Assembly: GCA_003476685.1 (NCBI GenBank)
Contig: DMVN01000128.1
Coordinates: forward strand, 1 to 5,308
DNA: 5,308 nt
Direction of reading: 5' to 3'
DNA from: Acidobacteriota bacterium
GTDB taxonomy: Bacteria > Acidobacteriota > Aminicenantia > Aminicenantales > Saccharicenantaceae
Part shown: positions 1 to 5,308 of the stretch, piece after piece
Layout of the letters: each line of letters begins with the position of its first letter
How positions within the stretch are numbered: position 1 is the first letter of the stretch
Notes under the pieces: model-generated
The model's database searches: none
What the model saw: only the letters and a program-made list of their open reading frames with translations
What the model was told of the DNA's origin: nothing
Translations under genes and position numbers: made by a program

Positions 1-997
1 CCGGCATGATGAAGGTCCGGCCGATGTACCTGTTCTTAACCAGGGCTTCGCGGTACTTTAATTTCAGCCGGCGAGCAATCTCTATGGCCGCGTCCCGGGC
101 GGAATCGGGGACGGGAACCACCACGTCAATTTCCAGGTTTTTCTTTTTGATTTCCGCCGCCAGCAACCGTCCCAGGTTCACCCGGCTCTTGTAAACATTC
201 ACCCCGTCGATGACCGAATCGGGGCGGGCGAAATAGACCCATTCAAAAAGGCAGGGAGTGTGCTTTTTATGGATTATCTTCTGGCGGTGAAGCCCCCGCT
301 GGCGGTCGAGAAAAACGGCTTCCCCGGCCTGGATGTGCTCGATGTCCTCAAAATTCATCAGGTTCAGGCTGACCGTTTCCGAAGCAAAAGCATAAGATGG
401 CTGCAGACCGTCCTTGCGCCGGCCGAAGCTCAGCGGCTTGATGCCGTGGGGGTCCCGGAAAGCCACCATCCCCTGCTCGGCGATGTAAGCCACCACCGAA
501 TAGCTGCCCTTAACCCGGCGGTAGACTCCGGCTACCGCCTTAAAGATATTTTCCGGGGTCAGGTGTTTAACCTTCTGCTCCTCCAGTTCCTGGGCGAAGA
601 CGTTCAGGATGACCTCGGCATCGCAATCTGAATTCAGCAGGCGCTGGTTTTTTTCAAACAATTCTTTTTTCAACTGGCGGTAGTTGACCACGTTGCCGTT
701 ATGGGCCAGGATGATACCAAAAGGAGTGTTGACCATGAAGGGCTGGGCATCCTCGTGGCCACCGCCACCGATGGTGGGATAACGGGTGTGGCCGATACCC
801 ACATTTCCTTTTAACTGGGCCGCTTCCTCCGGCCCGAAAATATCGAGCACCAGGCCGTTTCCCTTTTTCTCATGAAAGCGCCCGTCGTAGGTGATGATGC
901 CGGCCGCATCCTGACCACGGTGCTGGATGGATAGCAGTCCCTGATAGAGGTCATGGAAGACTTCCCGGTTAGCCCAGAGCCCGATAACGCCGCACAT
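1..997 (-). CDS. purF: Amidophosphoribosyltransferase (glutamine PRPP amidotransferase), N-terminal 332 residues, 3' end outside window
   Basis: This enzyme makes 5-phosphoribosylamine from PRPP and glutamine, the committed step of de novo purine synthesis in the cytoplasm. I translated the minus strand from the ATG at 995-997 to the window edge and found no stop or frameshift. The protein opens with MCGVIG, so Cys2 would become the N-terminal nucleophile of a class II (Ntn) glutaminase after Met removal. Other glutaminase landmarks are HRGQD (about 27-31), GHTRYPT with Arg72, HNGN (99-102) and SDCDAE with Asp126. CLFEWVYFARPDS (about 218-230) links to the phosphoribosyltransferase domain, and the visible part ends in NRYIGRTFIMP. 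Full-length PurF is usually about 460-505 residues, so the PRPP-loop region is missing only because the window ends. There is no B. subtilis-like propeptide before the Cys; the start resembles the E. coli type. A GAGG at 1008-1011 (minus strand) lies 10 nt before the ATG. The gene diverges from the phosphate operon. Confidence 0.97.
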   Translation of the reverse strand, partial: MCGVIGLWANREVFHDLYQGLLSIQHRGQDAAGIITYDGRFHEKKGNGLVLDIFGPEEAAQLKGNVGIGHTRYPTIGGGGHEDAQPFMVNTPFGIILAHNGNVVNYRQLKKELFEKNQRLLNSDCDAEVILNVFAQELEEQKVKHLTPENIFKAVAGVYRRVKGSYSVVAYIAEQGMVAFRDPHGIKPLSFGRRKDGLQPSYAFASETVSLNLMNFEDIEHIQAGEAVFLDRQRGLHRQKIIHKKHTPCLFEWVYFARPDSVIDGVNVYKSRVNLGRLLAAEIKKKNLEIDVVVPVPDSARDAAIEIARRLKLKYREALVKNRYIGRTFIMP

Positions 998-1025
998 TCT
1001 CTGCTTGCCTCGATTCCAAGGGCTT

Positions 1026-1054
1026 ATTATAGCAAATAGCAGGGATGGTGTTAA
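1026..1054 (-). promoter_or_regulatory. Sigma70-type promoter of purF
   Basis: On the minus strand there is a perfect -10 box TATAAT (1026-1031) preceded by TGC, giving an extended -10 (TGnTATAAT). Exactly 17 bp upstream is TTAACA (1049-1054), five of six matches to the TTGACA -35 consensus. The expected start point is near 1019, which leaves a leader of only about 20 nt before the purF ATG. No E. coli-type PUR box or purine riboswitch is visible, and the short leader leaves no room for an attenuator. The promoter is inferred from sequence alone. Confidence 0.75.
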
Positions 1055-1111
1055 TTGAACCTCAAAACATTATTAAGGTATTAAATCCGGGCTGAGCTTT
1101 CCAGGCCGGCT

Positions 1112-1139
1112 GATTTTTAGGTAAAAATCGGGGCGATTT
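1112..1139. promoter_or_regulatory. Overlapping palindromes, candidate operator
   Basis: GATTTTTA (1112-1119) and TAAAAATC (1122-1129) form a perfect 8-bp inverted repeat separated by GG. Its right arm also forms a second perfect dyad: AAATCG (1125-1130), GGG, CGATTT (1134-1139). The three arms thus offer two mutually exclusive pairings. The element lies about 60 bp beyond the purF -35 and just upstream of the Pho-box-like repeat. A two-fold symmetric protein-binding site is the simplest reading; I do not recognise a known regulator consensus. Confidence 0.45.
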
Positions 1140-1150
1140 CTCTCTTTATT

Positions 1151-1169
1151 CTTAACCGAAATTTAACAG
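1151..1169 (+). promoter_or_regulatory. Pho-box-like tandem repeat upstream of the porin-pst operon
   Basis: CTTAACCG (1151-1158) and TTTAACAG (1162-1169) are two similar octamers with an 11-bp period, or read as hexamers TTAACC-N5-TTAACA. An 11-bp tandem repeat is the known form of PhoB-family binding sites: TTAACA-like hexamers for B. subtilis PhoP, CTTAACC-type octamers with 3-bp spacers for cyanobacterial SphR, and CTGTCAT heptamers with 4-bp spacers for E. coli PhoB. The position upstream of phosphate-uptake genes and the orientation fit activation of the rightward operon under phosphate limitation. Only two good units are visible, and the binding regulator is inferred. Confidence 0.55.
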
Positions 1170-1176
1170 AACCCTT

Positions 1177-1193
1177 TCTTTATTTTTACGGAA
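1177..1193 (+). repeat. Degenerate copy of the segment carrying the first Pho-box unit
   Basis: TCTTTATTTTTACGGAA (1177-1193) aligns with the segment at 1143-1160, which reads TCTTTATT followed by CTTAACCGAA. The first eight bases are identical; after that there are two mismatches and one deleted base. The offset is 34 bp, close to three 11-bp turns. It may be a decayed duplication that once added Pho-box units, or it may be AT-rich coincidence. Confidence 0.35.
1181..1186 (+). promoter_or_regulatory. Candidate -10 box of the porin-pst operon
   Basis: TATTTT matches four of six bases of the TATAAT consensus and starts 12 bp after the second TTAACA of the Pho-box-like repeat. In PhoB-type promoters the box replaces the -35 and ends about 10 bp before the -10, so the spacing fits. 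There is no good -35 hexamer at 16-18 bp, as expected for an activator-dependent promoter. TATGCT at 1200-1205 is an equally weak alternative in this AT-rich run. Confidence 0.3.
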
Positions 1194-1202
1194 CAATTTT
1201 AT

Positions 1203-1244
1203 GCTGTCCTCTCAATTCTGAGAGCTATCACGGCGCCGGACAGC
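1203..1244 (+). promoter_or_regulatory. Nested inverted repeats in the leader of the porin gene
   Basis: GCTGTCC (1203-1209) and GGACAGC (1238-1244) are a perfect 7-bp inverted repeat. Inside it, CTCTCA (1209-1214) and TGAGAG (1219-1224) form a perfect hairpin with an ATTC loop, followed by the self-complementary CGGCGCCG (1231-1238). The element ends 16 nt before the AAGGAG ribosome-binding site. No T-run follows, so it is not an intrinsic terminator. It could fold the 5' leader of the mRNA as a stability or translation element, if transcription starts upstream of it. Confidence 0.45.
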
Positions 1245-1271
1245 TCGAAGAAAAAAACGAAAGGAGAAAAA

Positions 1272-2366
1272 ATGTCTACTAAAACAATCTCTGTCCACCG
1301 CACCCGGCGACTGGGCCGCCTGACAGCCTGGCTGGCCACCGGGTTGCTGGGATTCTGTTTATTGTTTGTTCCAGCTTCAGCCCAGCAAAAATTATCAGGC
1401 ACAGTTTTCTTTGACTACACCTTTTACCTGTCCAACAACGGACCGATTACCACCCCACCGCCCGATAACCCCAATTTCAAGAACAACTTCCTGCATTTCC
1501 GCCGGGTCTACTTTCGCTATGACAACAAGATTAATGACAACATCAGCTTCCGCCTGACCCTGGACGGCGACACCCTAAAAGCCACCGATGCCGCCAACAA
1601 AGCCGACGACAAATTCCGTCCTTACTTAAAGCACATGTACGTGCAGATAAACAATCTTATCCCGAACTCGGACATTAAAATCGGAATGGCTGACACCATC
1701 ACTTTTAAGCTGGCTGAAGACCGCTGGGGTTACCGCAGCGTGGCCAAAACTCTTCTGGACGGCTACAAAGATATCACCGGTAAAGACATCGATGCTACCA
1801 GCGCTGACCTGGGGATAAACGTTTCAGGCAAAATCTTAAGACCTCTCCGCTATCAGGTGATGCTCTCATCTGGCGAAGGCTACAGCAAACCAGAAAGAGA
1901 TAAACACAAAAAATTAAGCGCCAACCTGCAGCTCATCCCGCTGGCCGGCCTGTCCTTAGTGGGTTACATCGACTACGAAAAACAGGATGTCGGGGCCAAC
2001 GCCTACACCTACAAGGGCGACCTGTACGTCGAGTTCATCCCCAACCTGACTCTGGGAGCTGAGTACTTTGTTTACCGCAACGACAAGAACCTCCTGGACG
2101 GCGAGCGTTATGACCGTTCCGGACTTTCTGTCTTCGGCCGCTATAATCTTATCCCGGAAAAGCTGAACCTGTTTGCTCGTTTTGACCATTATGAGCCCAA
2201 CAACCTGGCGACCAACGATGAGATATCGCTGATAATCGCCGGTCTGGACTGGGCCCCGCTCCACGGCAGCCTCAAACTGCAGCCCAATATCTGGGTCTAT
2301 GACTATAAAGACCCACTCAAGAAAAATGACCTTATATTAAACCTGACCTTCCTGATGAGCTTTTAA
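1272..2366 (+). CDS. Putative OprO/OprP-like outer-membrane porin, first gene of the phosphate operon
   Basis: The 364-residue product looks like an outer-membrane beta-barrel channel. Residues 1-37 are a Sec signal peptide: a basic start (RTRR at 10-13), a hydrophobic core and an ASA site before Gln38. The mature part has no membrane helix. It is full of alternating polar/hydrophobic strands with many Tyr, Phe, Arg and Asn, and ends ILNLTFLMSF, with the terminal Phe typical of barrel proteins. The segment FRRVYFRYDNKINDNISFRL (about 76-95) and a later YVQINNLIPNSDIKIGMAD resemble the phosphate-selective porin O/P family (Pfam PF07396), a resemblance judged by eye. Lys and Arg are abundant, as expected for an anion channel. 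The start is set by AAGGAG five bases before the ATG. pstS follows after 26 bp, so phosphate passage is the likely role; this is inferred from context, and a general porin is the alternative. Confidence 0.7.
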   Translation: MSTKTISVHRTRRLGRLTAWLATGLLGFCLLFVPASAQQKLSGTVFFDYTFYLSNNGPITTPPPDNPNFKNNFLHFRRVYFRYDNKINDNISFRLTLDGDTLKATDAANKADDKFRPYLKHMYVQINNLIPNSDIKIGMADTITFKLAEDRWGYRSVAKTLLDGYKDITGKDIDATSADLGINVSGKILRPLRYQVMLSSGEGYSKPERDKHKKLSANLQLIPLAGLSLVGYIDYEKQDVGANAYTYKGDLYVEFIPNLTLGAEYFVYRNDKNLLDGERYDRSGLSVFGRYNLIPEKLNLFARFDHYEPNNLATNDEISLIIAGLDWAPLHGSLKLQPNIWVYDYKDPLKKNDLILNLTFLMSF

Positions 2367-2373
2367 GGTCAGG
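2342..2373 (+). promoter_or_regulatory. Intercistronic hairpin straddling the porin stop codon
   Basis: CCTGACCTT (2342-2350) and AAGGTCAGG (2365-2373) are a perfect 9-bp inverted repeat with a 14-nt loop. The left arm is in the last codons of the porin gene and the right arm overlaps the TAA stop (2364-2366). The pstS ribosome-binding site AAGGAGG begins 7 nt later. There is no T-run, so a Rho-independent terminator is unlikely. It may protect the upstream mRNA from 3' exonucleases or adjust porin to pstS expression, with ribosomes finishing the porin gene opening the stem. Confidence 0.5.
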
Positions 2374-2392
2374 CTAAACCAAGGAGGAAAAA

Positions 2393-3322
2393 ATGAAACA
2401 ATTGAGAACAAAACCCAAACTCGGCAGCTGGCTGGTAGCCATCTCCACCGTCTTGGTTCTGGCCTTGCTGATGCTAACTTCACCGGCCGCCGCCCAGAGA
2501 AAAATGATCCAAATTAAAGGCTCGGACACTATGGTCAACCTGGTCCAGATCCTGGCCGAAGAGTACATGGCCAAAAAGCCAGGCTCGGCCATCGCCGTCC
2601 TCGGCGGCGGTTCCGGTACCGGTATCACCGCTATCATCAACGGCACCTGCGACCTGGCCAACCATTCCCGGGAATGGAAGCAGAAAGAGCTGGACTTGGC
2701 CTATGAAAAAGGGGTCAGGCCGAGAATCTTCGCCATTGCCGTCGATGCCCTGAGCATCATAGTCAACGACCGGAACCCGATAGAAAGCCTGACCATGGCC
2801 CAGGTCGGTTCCATTTTCCGGGGTGAAATCAAGAACTGGAAAATCCTGGGGGGACCTGACCAGAAAATCTCTCTCTATGGCCGTCAATCCAACTCTGGCA
2901 CCTATGCCTTCCTGCAGGAGCACGTGCTCAACAACAAGAATTATTCACAGGACGTCAAGGAAATGAACGGCAATGCCCAGATCATAGAAGCGGTCACCCA
3001 GGACCTGGCGGGCATCGGTTACGTCGGCGTGGGCTACCTCTATGATGAAAACGGACAGGTCCGTAAAGGTATAAAAGTGCTCAAAATTAAGAAAGACGAA
3101 AATTCCCCAGAATATTCCCCTCTGGACAAAGAAGCCGTTTATTCTGCTAAATATGCCATTTCCCGTCCTCTTTATCAGTGCACCAACGGCAAACCTTCCG
3201 CTGCAGTAGCTGATTTCATCCGCTTTGAGCTCAGCCCCGAAGGCCAGGCCATCGTGGAAAAAGAGGGCTTTTTCAAAATCGGCCAGGAATTGATGCAGCA
3301 GAACGAGAAAAACCTGAGATAG
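2393..3322 (+). CDS. pstS: Periplasmic phosphate-binding protein PstS
   Basis: PstS binds phosphate in the periplasm and hands it to the PstCAB transporter. The 309-residue product has a signal peptide (basic LRTKPK, hydrophobic core 13-30, PAAA ending at 34) and no lipobox, so it should be soluble. The phosphate-loop motifs are KGSDTMV (42-48), GGGSGTG (71-77), SRE with Ser92-Arg93, Asp118 and YGRQSNSGTY (162-171). NGTCDLANHSRE and the overall pattern fit the PstS_2 branch of the family better than E. coli PstS. The mature protein has two cysteines, Cys86 and Cys263. A strong AAGGAGG (2381-2387) five bases before the ATG fixes the start and suggests high expression. It sits between the porin and pstC in one apparent operon. 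Confidence 0.96.
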   Translation: MKQLRTKPKLGSWLVAISTVLVLALLMLTSPAAAQRKMIQIKGSDTMVNLVQILAEEYMAKKPGSAIAVLGGGSGTGITAIINGTCDLANHSREWKQKELDLAYEKGVRPRIFAIAVDALSIIVNDRNPIESLTMAQVGSIFRGEIKNWKILGGPDQKISLYGRQSNSGTYAFLQEHVLNNKNYSQDVKEMNGNAQIIEAVTQDLAGIGYVGVGYLYDENGQVRKGIKVLKIKKDENSPEYSPLDKEAVYSAKYAISRPLYQCTNGKPSAAVADFIRFELSPEGQAIVEKEGFFKIGQELMQQNEKNLR

Positions 3323-3345
3323 ACCTGAGAAAGGATTAACCAGCC

Positions 3346-4251
3346 GTGACCTCGGTGAAGAAGAAGGGCCTCCTGGGAGACCTGAAAGAAAGTCTCATCC
3401 AGAAGGTTTTCCAGACCAGCGGGCTGCTGGCCATAATCGTTCTCCTGGGGATTTTTGCCCTTCTTCTTTACACCTCAATCCCCGCCTTCCGCGAAGTGAG
3501 CCTCAAGGAATTTCTGACTTCAAGCCGCTGGGACCCCACCTCACCCGAAAGGCCAGAATATGGCCTGCTGTCAATGCTGGCCAGCACCGTCATGGTTACC
3601 CTGGGGGCTCTCCTCATAGCCTTTCCGGTCGGAGTAGCCGTGGCCGCCTACCTGTCTGACGTGGCCAGCCCCAGGGTCCGGGAAATCATAAAGCCCGTGG
3701 TCGAACTCCTGGCGGCTATTCCCTCAGTCGTGGTCGGTTTCCTTGGCATTACCCTGGTCGGCCCCTTGATCGCCAGGATATTCAACCTCAGTCATGGCCT
3801 GACCGCCTTGAACGGCAGTTTATTGCTGGCGGTCATGGCCCTGCCGACCATCATCAGCATTTCCGAAGATTCCCTGAATGCTGTCCCCGTTTCCTTTGTT
3901 GAAGCTTCCCTGGCCCTCGGGGCCAACCGCTGGCAGACTCTAATCCGGGTCAAAATCCCCGCGGCCATCTCCGGAATAATTGCTTCTCTGATGCTGGGAA
4001 TGGGCCGGGCCATCGGCGAAACCATGACCGTGTTGATGGCCACCGGCAACGCCAGGTCTTTCCCCCACGGCTTCTTGCAATCAGTCCGAACCCTGACCGC
4101 CACCATCGCCATTGAACTGGGCGAGGTTCCCTATTATACCACCCATTATTATGCCCTGTTCGCCATCGGCCTGGTCCTGTTCATCATGACCTTTTTCGTC
4201 AACCTGGCCGCTGACATCATCCTGGAAAAACAGAAGAGGAAACTGCAGTGA
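3346..4251 (+). CDS. pstC: Phosphate ABC transporter permease PstC
   Basis: PstC is one of the two inner-membrane subunits that form the phosphate channel. The 301-residue product has six predicted membrane helices at about 25-44, 77-103, 118-145, 155-172, 206-232 and 266-292, with a basic cytoplasmic N-terminus. The periplasmic loop carries SRWDPTSPERPEYG (60-73), typical of PstC. The coupling (EAA) loop that contacts PstB reads VEASLALGANRW with Glu186, Gly192 and later Pro205, followed by GMGRAIGETM. The start is GTG at 3346, 23 bp after pstS, with AAGGA (3331-3335) ten bases upstream. The in-frame GTG at 3355 is farther from this site and less likely. The length is normal for the family. 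Confidence 0.95.
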   Translation: MTSVKKKGLLGDLKESLIQKVFQTSGLLAIIVLLGIFALLLYTSIPAFREVSLKEFLTSSRWDPTSPERPEYGLLSMLASTVMVTLGALLIAFPVGVAVAAYLSDVASPRVREIIKPVVELLAAIPSVVVGFLGITLVGPLIARIFNLSHGLTALNGSLLLAVMALPTIISISEDSLNAVPVSFVEASLALGANRWQTLIRVKIPAAISGIIASLMLGMGRAIGETMTVLMATGNARSFPHGFLQSVRTLTATIAIELGEVPYYTTHYYALFAIGLVLFIMTFFVNLAADIILEKQKRKLQ

Positions 4252-5132
4252 AAACCTCGGTCAAGAAAAGCGGACGGAACTTCAGGAGCCAGCTGGCCGA
4301 GTTTCTGGGTTTCCTGGTCCTGAGAATTGCCGTTTATTCGGTTCTTTTTGTGTTGCTCTATTTTTTCTATGACCTGGGCAGCAAAGGCCTGGGAGCCATC
4401 TCCTGGGAATTCCTGAGCCAGGTGCCAAGGCGGGGCATGACCGAAGGGGGAATTCTGCCGGCCATAGTGGGAACCTTCCTGGTCACCTTGATTACCGCCC
4501 TGTTTGCGGTGCCCCTGGGTCTGGCGGCAGCCATATACTTAAATGAATATGCCCGGGCCGGACGCCTGACCAGGCTGATACGACTGTCAATCAGAAACCT
4601 GGCCGGGGTCCCGTCCATCGTTTATGGTCTGTTCGGGGTTATCCTGTTTGTCAACATGCTTAAGTTCGGGACCTCAATCCTGTCGGCCGGGCTAACCCTG
4701 GGCCTGCTGACCCTGCCCTGGACCATTACGGCCAGCGAGGAAGCCCTGAAAGCCGTGCCCGATTCTTTTCGCGAAGGGGCCCTGGCCCTGGGCGCAACCA
4801 AATGGCAGATGATCCGAACCAACGTTCTTCCCTATTCCATTCCCGGAATGCTGACCGGGGCGGTGCTGGGCCTGGCCAGAGCCGCCGGGGAGACGGCCCC
4901 CATAATGTTTACCGGGGCCGCCTTTTACCTGCCTTTCCTGCCGCGCTCTCTGAAGGACCAGTTCATGGCTCTTCCTTACCATCTTTATATCATGGCCACC
5001 CAGCACCATGCCATTGACAAAGCCCGGAGCCTGGCCTACGGCACAGCCCTGGTCCTGATTGTCTTTGTGGTTCTTTTTAACCTGGGGGCCATTGTGGTCA
5101 GAGCCAGACTCAGAAAGAAGTGGAGATCCTGA
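4248..5132 (+). CDS. pstA: Phosphate ABC transporter permease PstA
   Basis: PstA pairs with PstC to form the inner-membrane phosphate channel. The 294-residue product has six predicted helices at about 22-42, 71-97, 116-138, 143-163, 195-221 and 263-285. The stretch [16 protein letters not shown] (114-129) is a PstA hallmark. The EAA loop reads [12 protein letters not shown] with Glu176, Gly182 and later Pro195, then [16 protein letters not shown]. The GTG start overlaps the pstC stop in a GTGA arrangement, which implies translational coupling. GAGG (4236-4239), inside the end of pstC, lies eight bases upstream. pstB follows after two bases. Confidence 0.95.
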   Translation: MKTSVKKSGRNFRSQLAEFLGFLVLRIAVYSVLFVLLYFFYDLGSKGLGAISWEFLSQVPRRGMTEGGILPAIVGTFLVTLITALFAVPLGLAAAIYLNEYARAGRLTRLIRLSIRNLAGVPSIVYGLFGVILFVNMLKFGTSILSAGLTLGLLTLPWTITASEEALKAVPDSFREGALALGATKWQMIRTNVLPYSIPGMLTGAVLGLARAAGETAPIMFTGAAFYLPFLPRSLKDQFMALPYHLYIMATQHHAIDKARSLAYGTALVLIVFVVLFNLGAIVVRARLRKKWRS

Positions 5133-5134
5133 TC

Positions 5135-5308
5135 ATGGAAACCAACCTCATCGTTCCGGCCGGGGAAATCAAGATAGTTATCGACCGCCTCAGCCTGTAT
5201 TACGGTAGCAAACAGGTCTTAAAAGACATCAGCCTGTCCATACCCGAAAAAAAGGTCACGGCCATCATCGGACCTTCGGGTTGCGGTAAGTCCAGCTTTA
5301 TCCGCAGT
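5135..5308 (+). CDS. pstB: Phosphate ABC transporter ATPase PstB, N-terminal 58 residues, cut by window edge
   Basis: PstB is the cytoplasmic ATPase that powers the Pst transporter. The visible 58 codons run open to the edge and include the A-loop tyrosines in [18 protein letters not shown] (about 19-36) and the Walker A motif GPSGCGKSS (46-54), with Lys52 as the nucleotide-binding lysine. Ser54 replaces the usual Thr, a conservative change. YYGSKQ before the Walker A motif is the typical PstB pattern, and position right after pstA supports the call. The start ATG is preceded by GGAG (5122-5125), nine bases upstream, inside the end of pstA. About 200 more residues, with the Q-loop, signature and Walker B motifs, should follow outside the window; phoU may lie beyond, which I cannot see. 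Confidence 0.95.
   Translation, partial: METNLIVPAGEIKIVIDRLSLYYGSKQVLKDISLSIPEKKVTAIIGPSGCGKSSFIRS

Larger units (their letters stand above)
998..1271. other. AT-rich divergent control region between purF and the porin-pst operon
   Basis: This 274-bp stretch separates two divergent start codons and holds no convincing coding sequence. Going from left to right it contains the purF ribosome-binding site and promoter, a weak TATTAA tandem (1071-1084), an overlapping pair of palindromes (1112-1139), a Pho-box-like direct repeat (1151-1169), an imperfect repeat of that segment (1177-1193), a nested hairpin leader (1203-1244) and the porin ribosome-binding site AAGGAG (1261-1266). The density of symmetric elements suggests control by more than one regulator. 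Confidence 0.8.

Noticed and set aside
6..631. Plus-strand open frames at 6-194 and 260-631
   Set aside because: They lie opposite the unbroken purF reading frame, which has clear family motifs along its whole length; they have no ribosome-binding sites or recognisable domains.
2..997. Frameshift or pseudogene in purF
   Set aside because: Codon-by-codon reading of the minus strand from 997 to 2 is unbroken and keeps family motifs throughout; the missing C-terminus is due only to the window edge.
1055..1084. Possible rightward promoter TTGAAC (1055-1060), 18 bp, TATTAA (1079-1084), with a TATTAA tandem repeat at 1071 and 1079
   Set aside because: Both boxes match only four of six consensus bases and such matches are expected in AT-rich spacer; it would also give a long leader. 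Not strong enough to annotate.
1087..1110. CCGG-rich inverted repeat (1087-1090 and 1106-1109)
   Set aside because: CCGG is self-complementary and the pairing does not extend beyond four bases, so it is not a meaningful stem.
1199..1402. Minus-strand open frame spanning the porin leader and signal-peptide region
   Set aside because: It overlaps the porin start and structured leader and shows no recognisable motif or convincing ribosome-binding site.
1956..2264. Minus-strand open frame opposite the porin gene, and similar antisense frames opposite pstS, pstC and pstA
   Set aside because: The sense strand encodes complete, motif-bearing proteins; the antisense frames have compositional shadow sequence and no start signals.
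2342..2373. Intrinsic terminator between porin and pstS
   Set aside because: The stem is perfect but no T-run follows, and ending transcription here would cut off the pst genes that lack another visible promoter.
3312..3330. Direct repeat ACCTGAGA at 3312-3319 and 3323-3330 around the pstS stop codon
   Set aside because: Only 8 bp, partly coding, with no partner elements; most likely coincidence or a small slippage event, despite its 11-bp period.

Overview
The window looks like chromosomal DNA from a Gram-negative (diderm) bacterium of moderate G+C content. Two things support this: the phosphate-binding protein has a plain signal peptide with no lipobox, so it is periplasmic rather than a lipoprotein, and the gene before it encodes a predicted outer-membrane beta-barrel ending in Phe. 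I cannot name the species. The protein style would fit one of the less-studied diderm phyla (Acidobacteriota/Aminicenantes-like is a guess only). There is no sign of mobile elements, CRISPR, tRNA or rRNA.

Layout. Positions 1-997 (minus strand) hold the first 332 codons of purF, the glutamine-PRPP amidotransferase that starts purine synthesis; its 3' end lies outside the window. Positions 998-1271 are an AT-rich divergent control region. It contains a near-consensus sigma70 promoter for purF, a strong palindrome, a Pho-box-like 11-bp direct repeat facing the rightward operon, and a self-complementary leader before the first rightward gene. From 1272 to the right edge all genes run on the plus strand with short gaps or overlaps: an OprO/OprP-like porin (1272-2366), pstS (2393-3322), pstC (3346-4251), pstA (4248-5132) and the first 58 codons of pstB (5135-5308, cut by the edge).

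How the genes fit together. The rightward genes read as one high-affinity phosphate-uptake operon covering both membranes. The porin would let phosphate through the outer membrane, PstS would bind it in the periplasm, PstC and PstA form the inner-membrane channel, and PstB supplies ATP hydrolysis. The Pho-box-like repeat suggests control by a PhoB/PhoP/SphR-type response regulator under phosphate starvation. The exported proteins have ATG starts with strong ribosome-binding sites, while the two permeases use GTG starts, which would suit a need for more porin and binding protein than permease.

The genes are members of well-known families and I see no clearly new enzymatic system. The parts most worth a second look are the porin placed first in the pst operon, the structured divergent control region, and a perfect 9-bp hairpin that straddles the porin stop codon.
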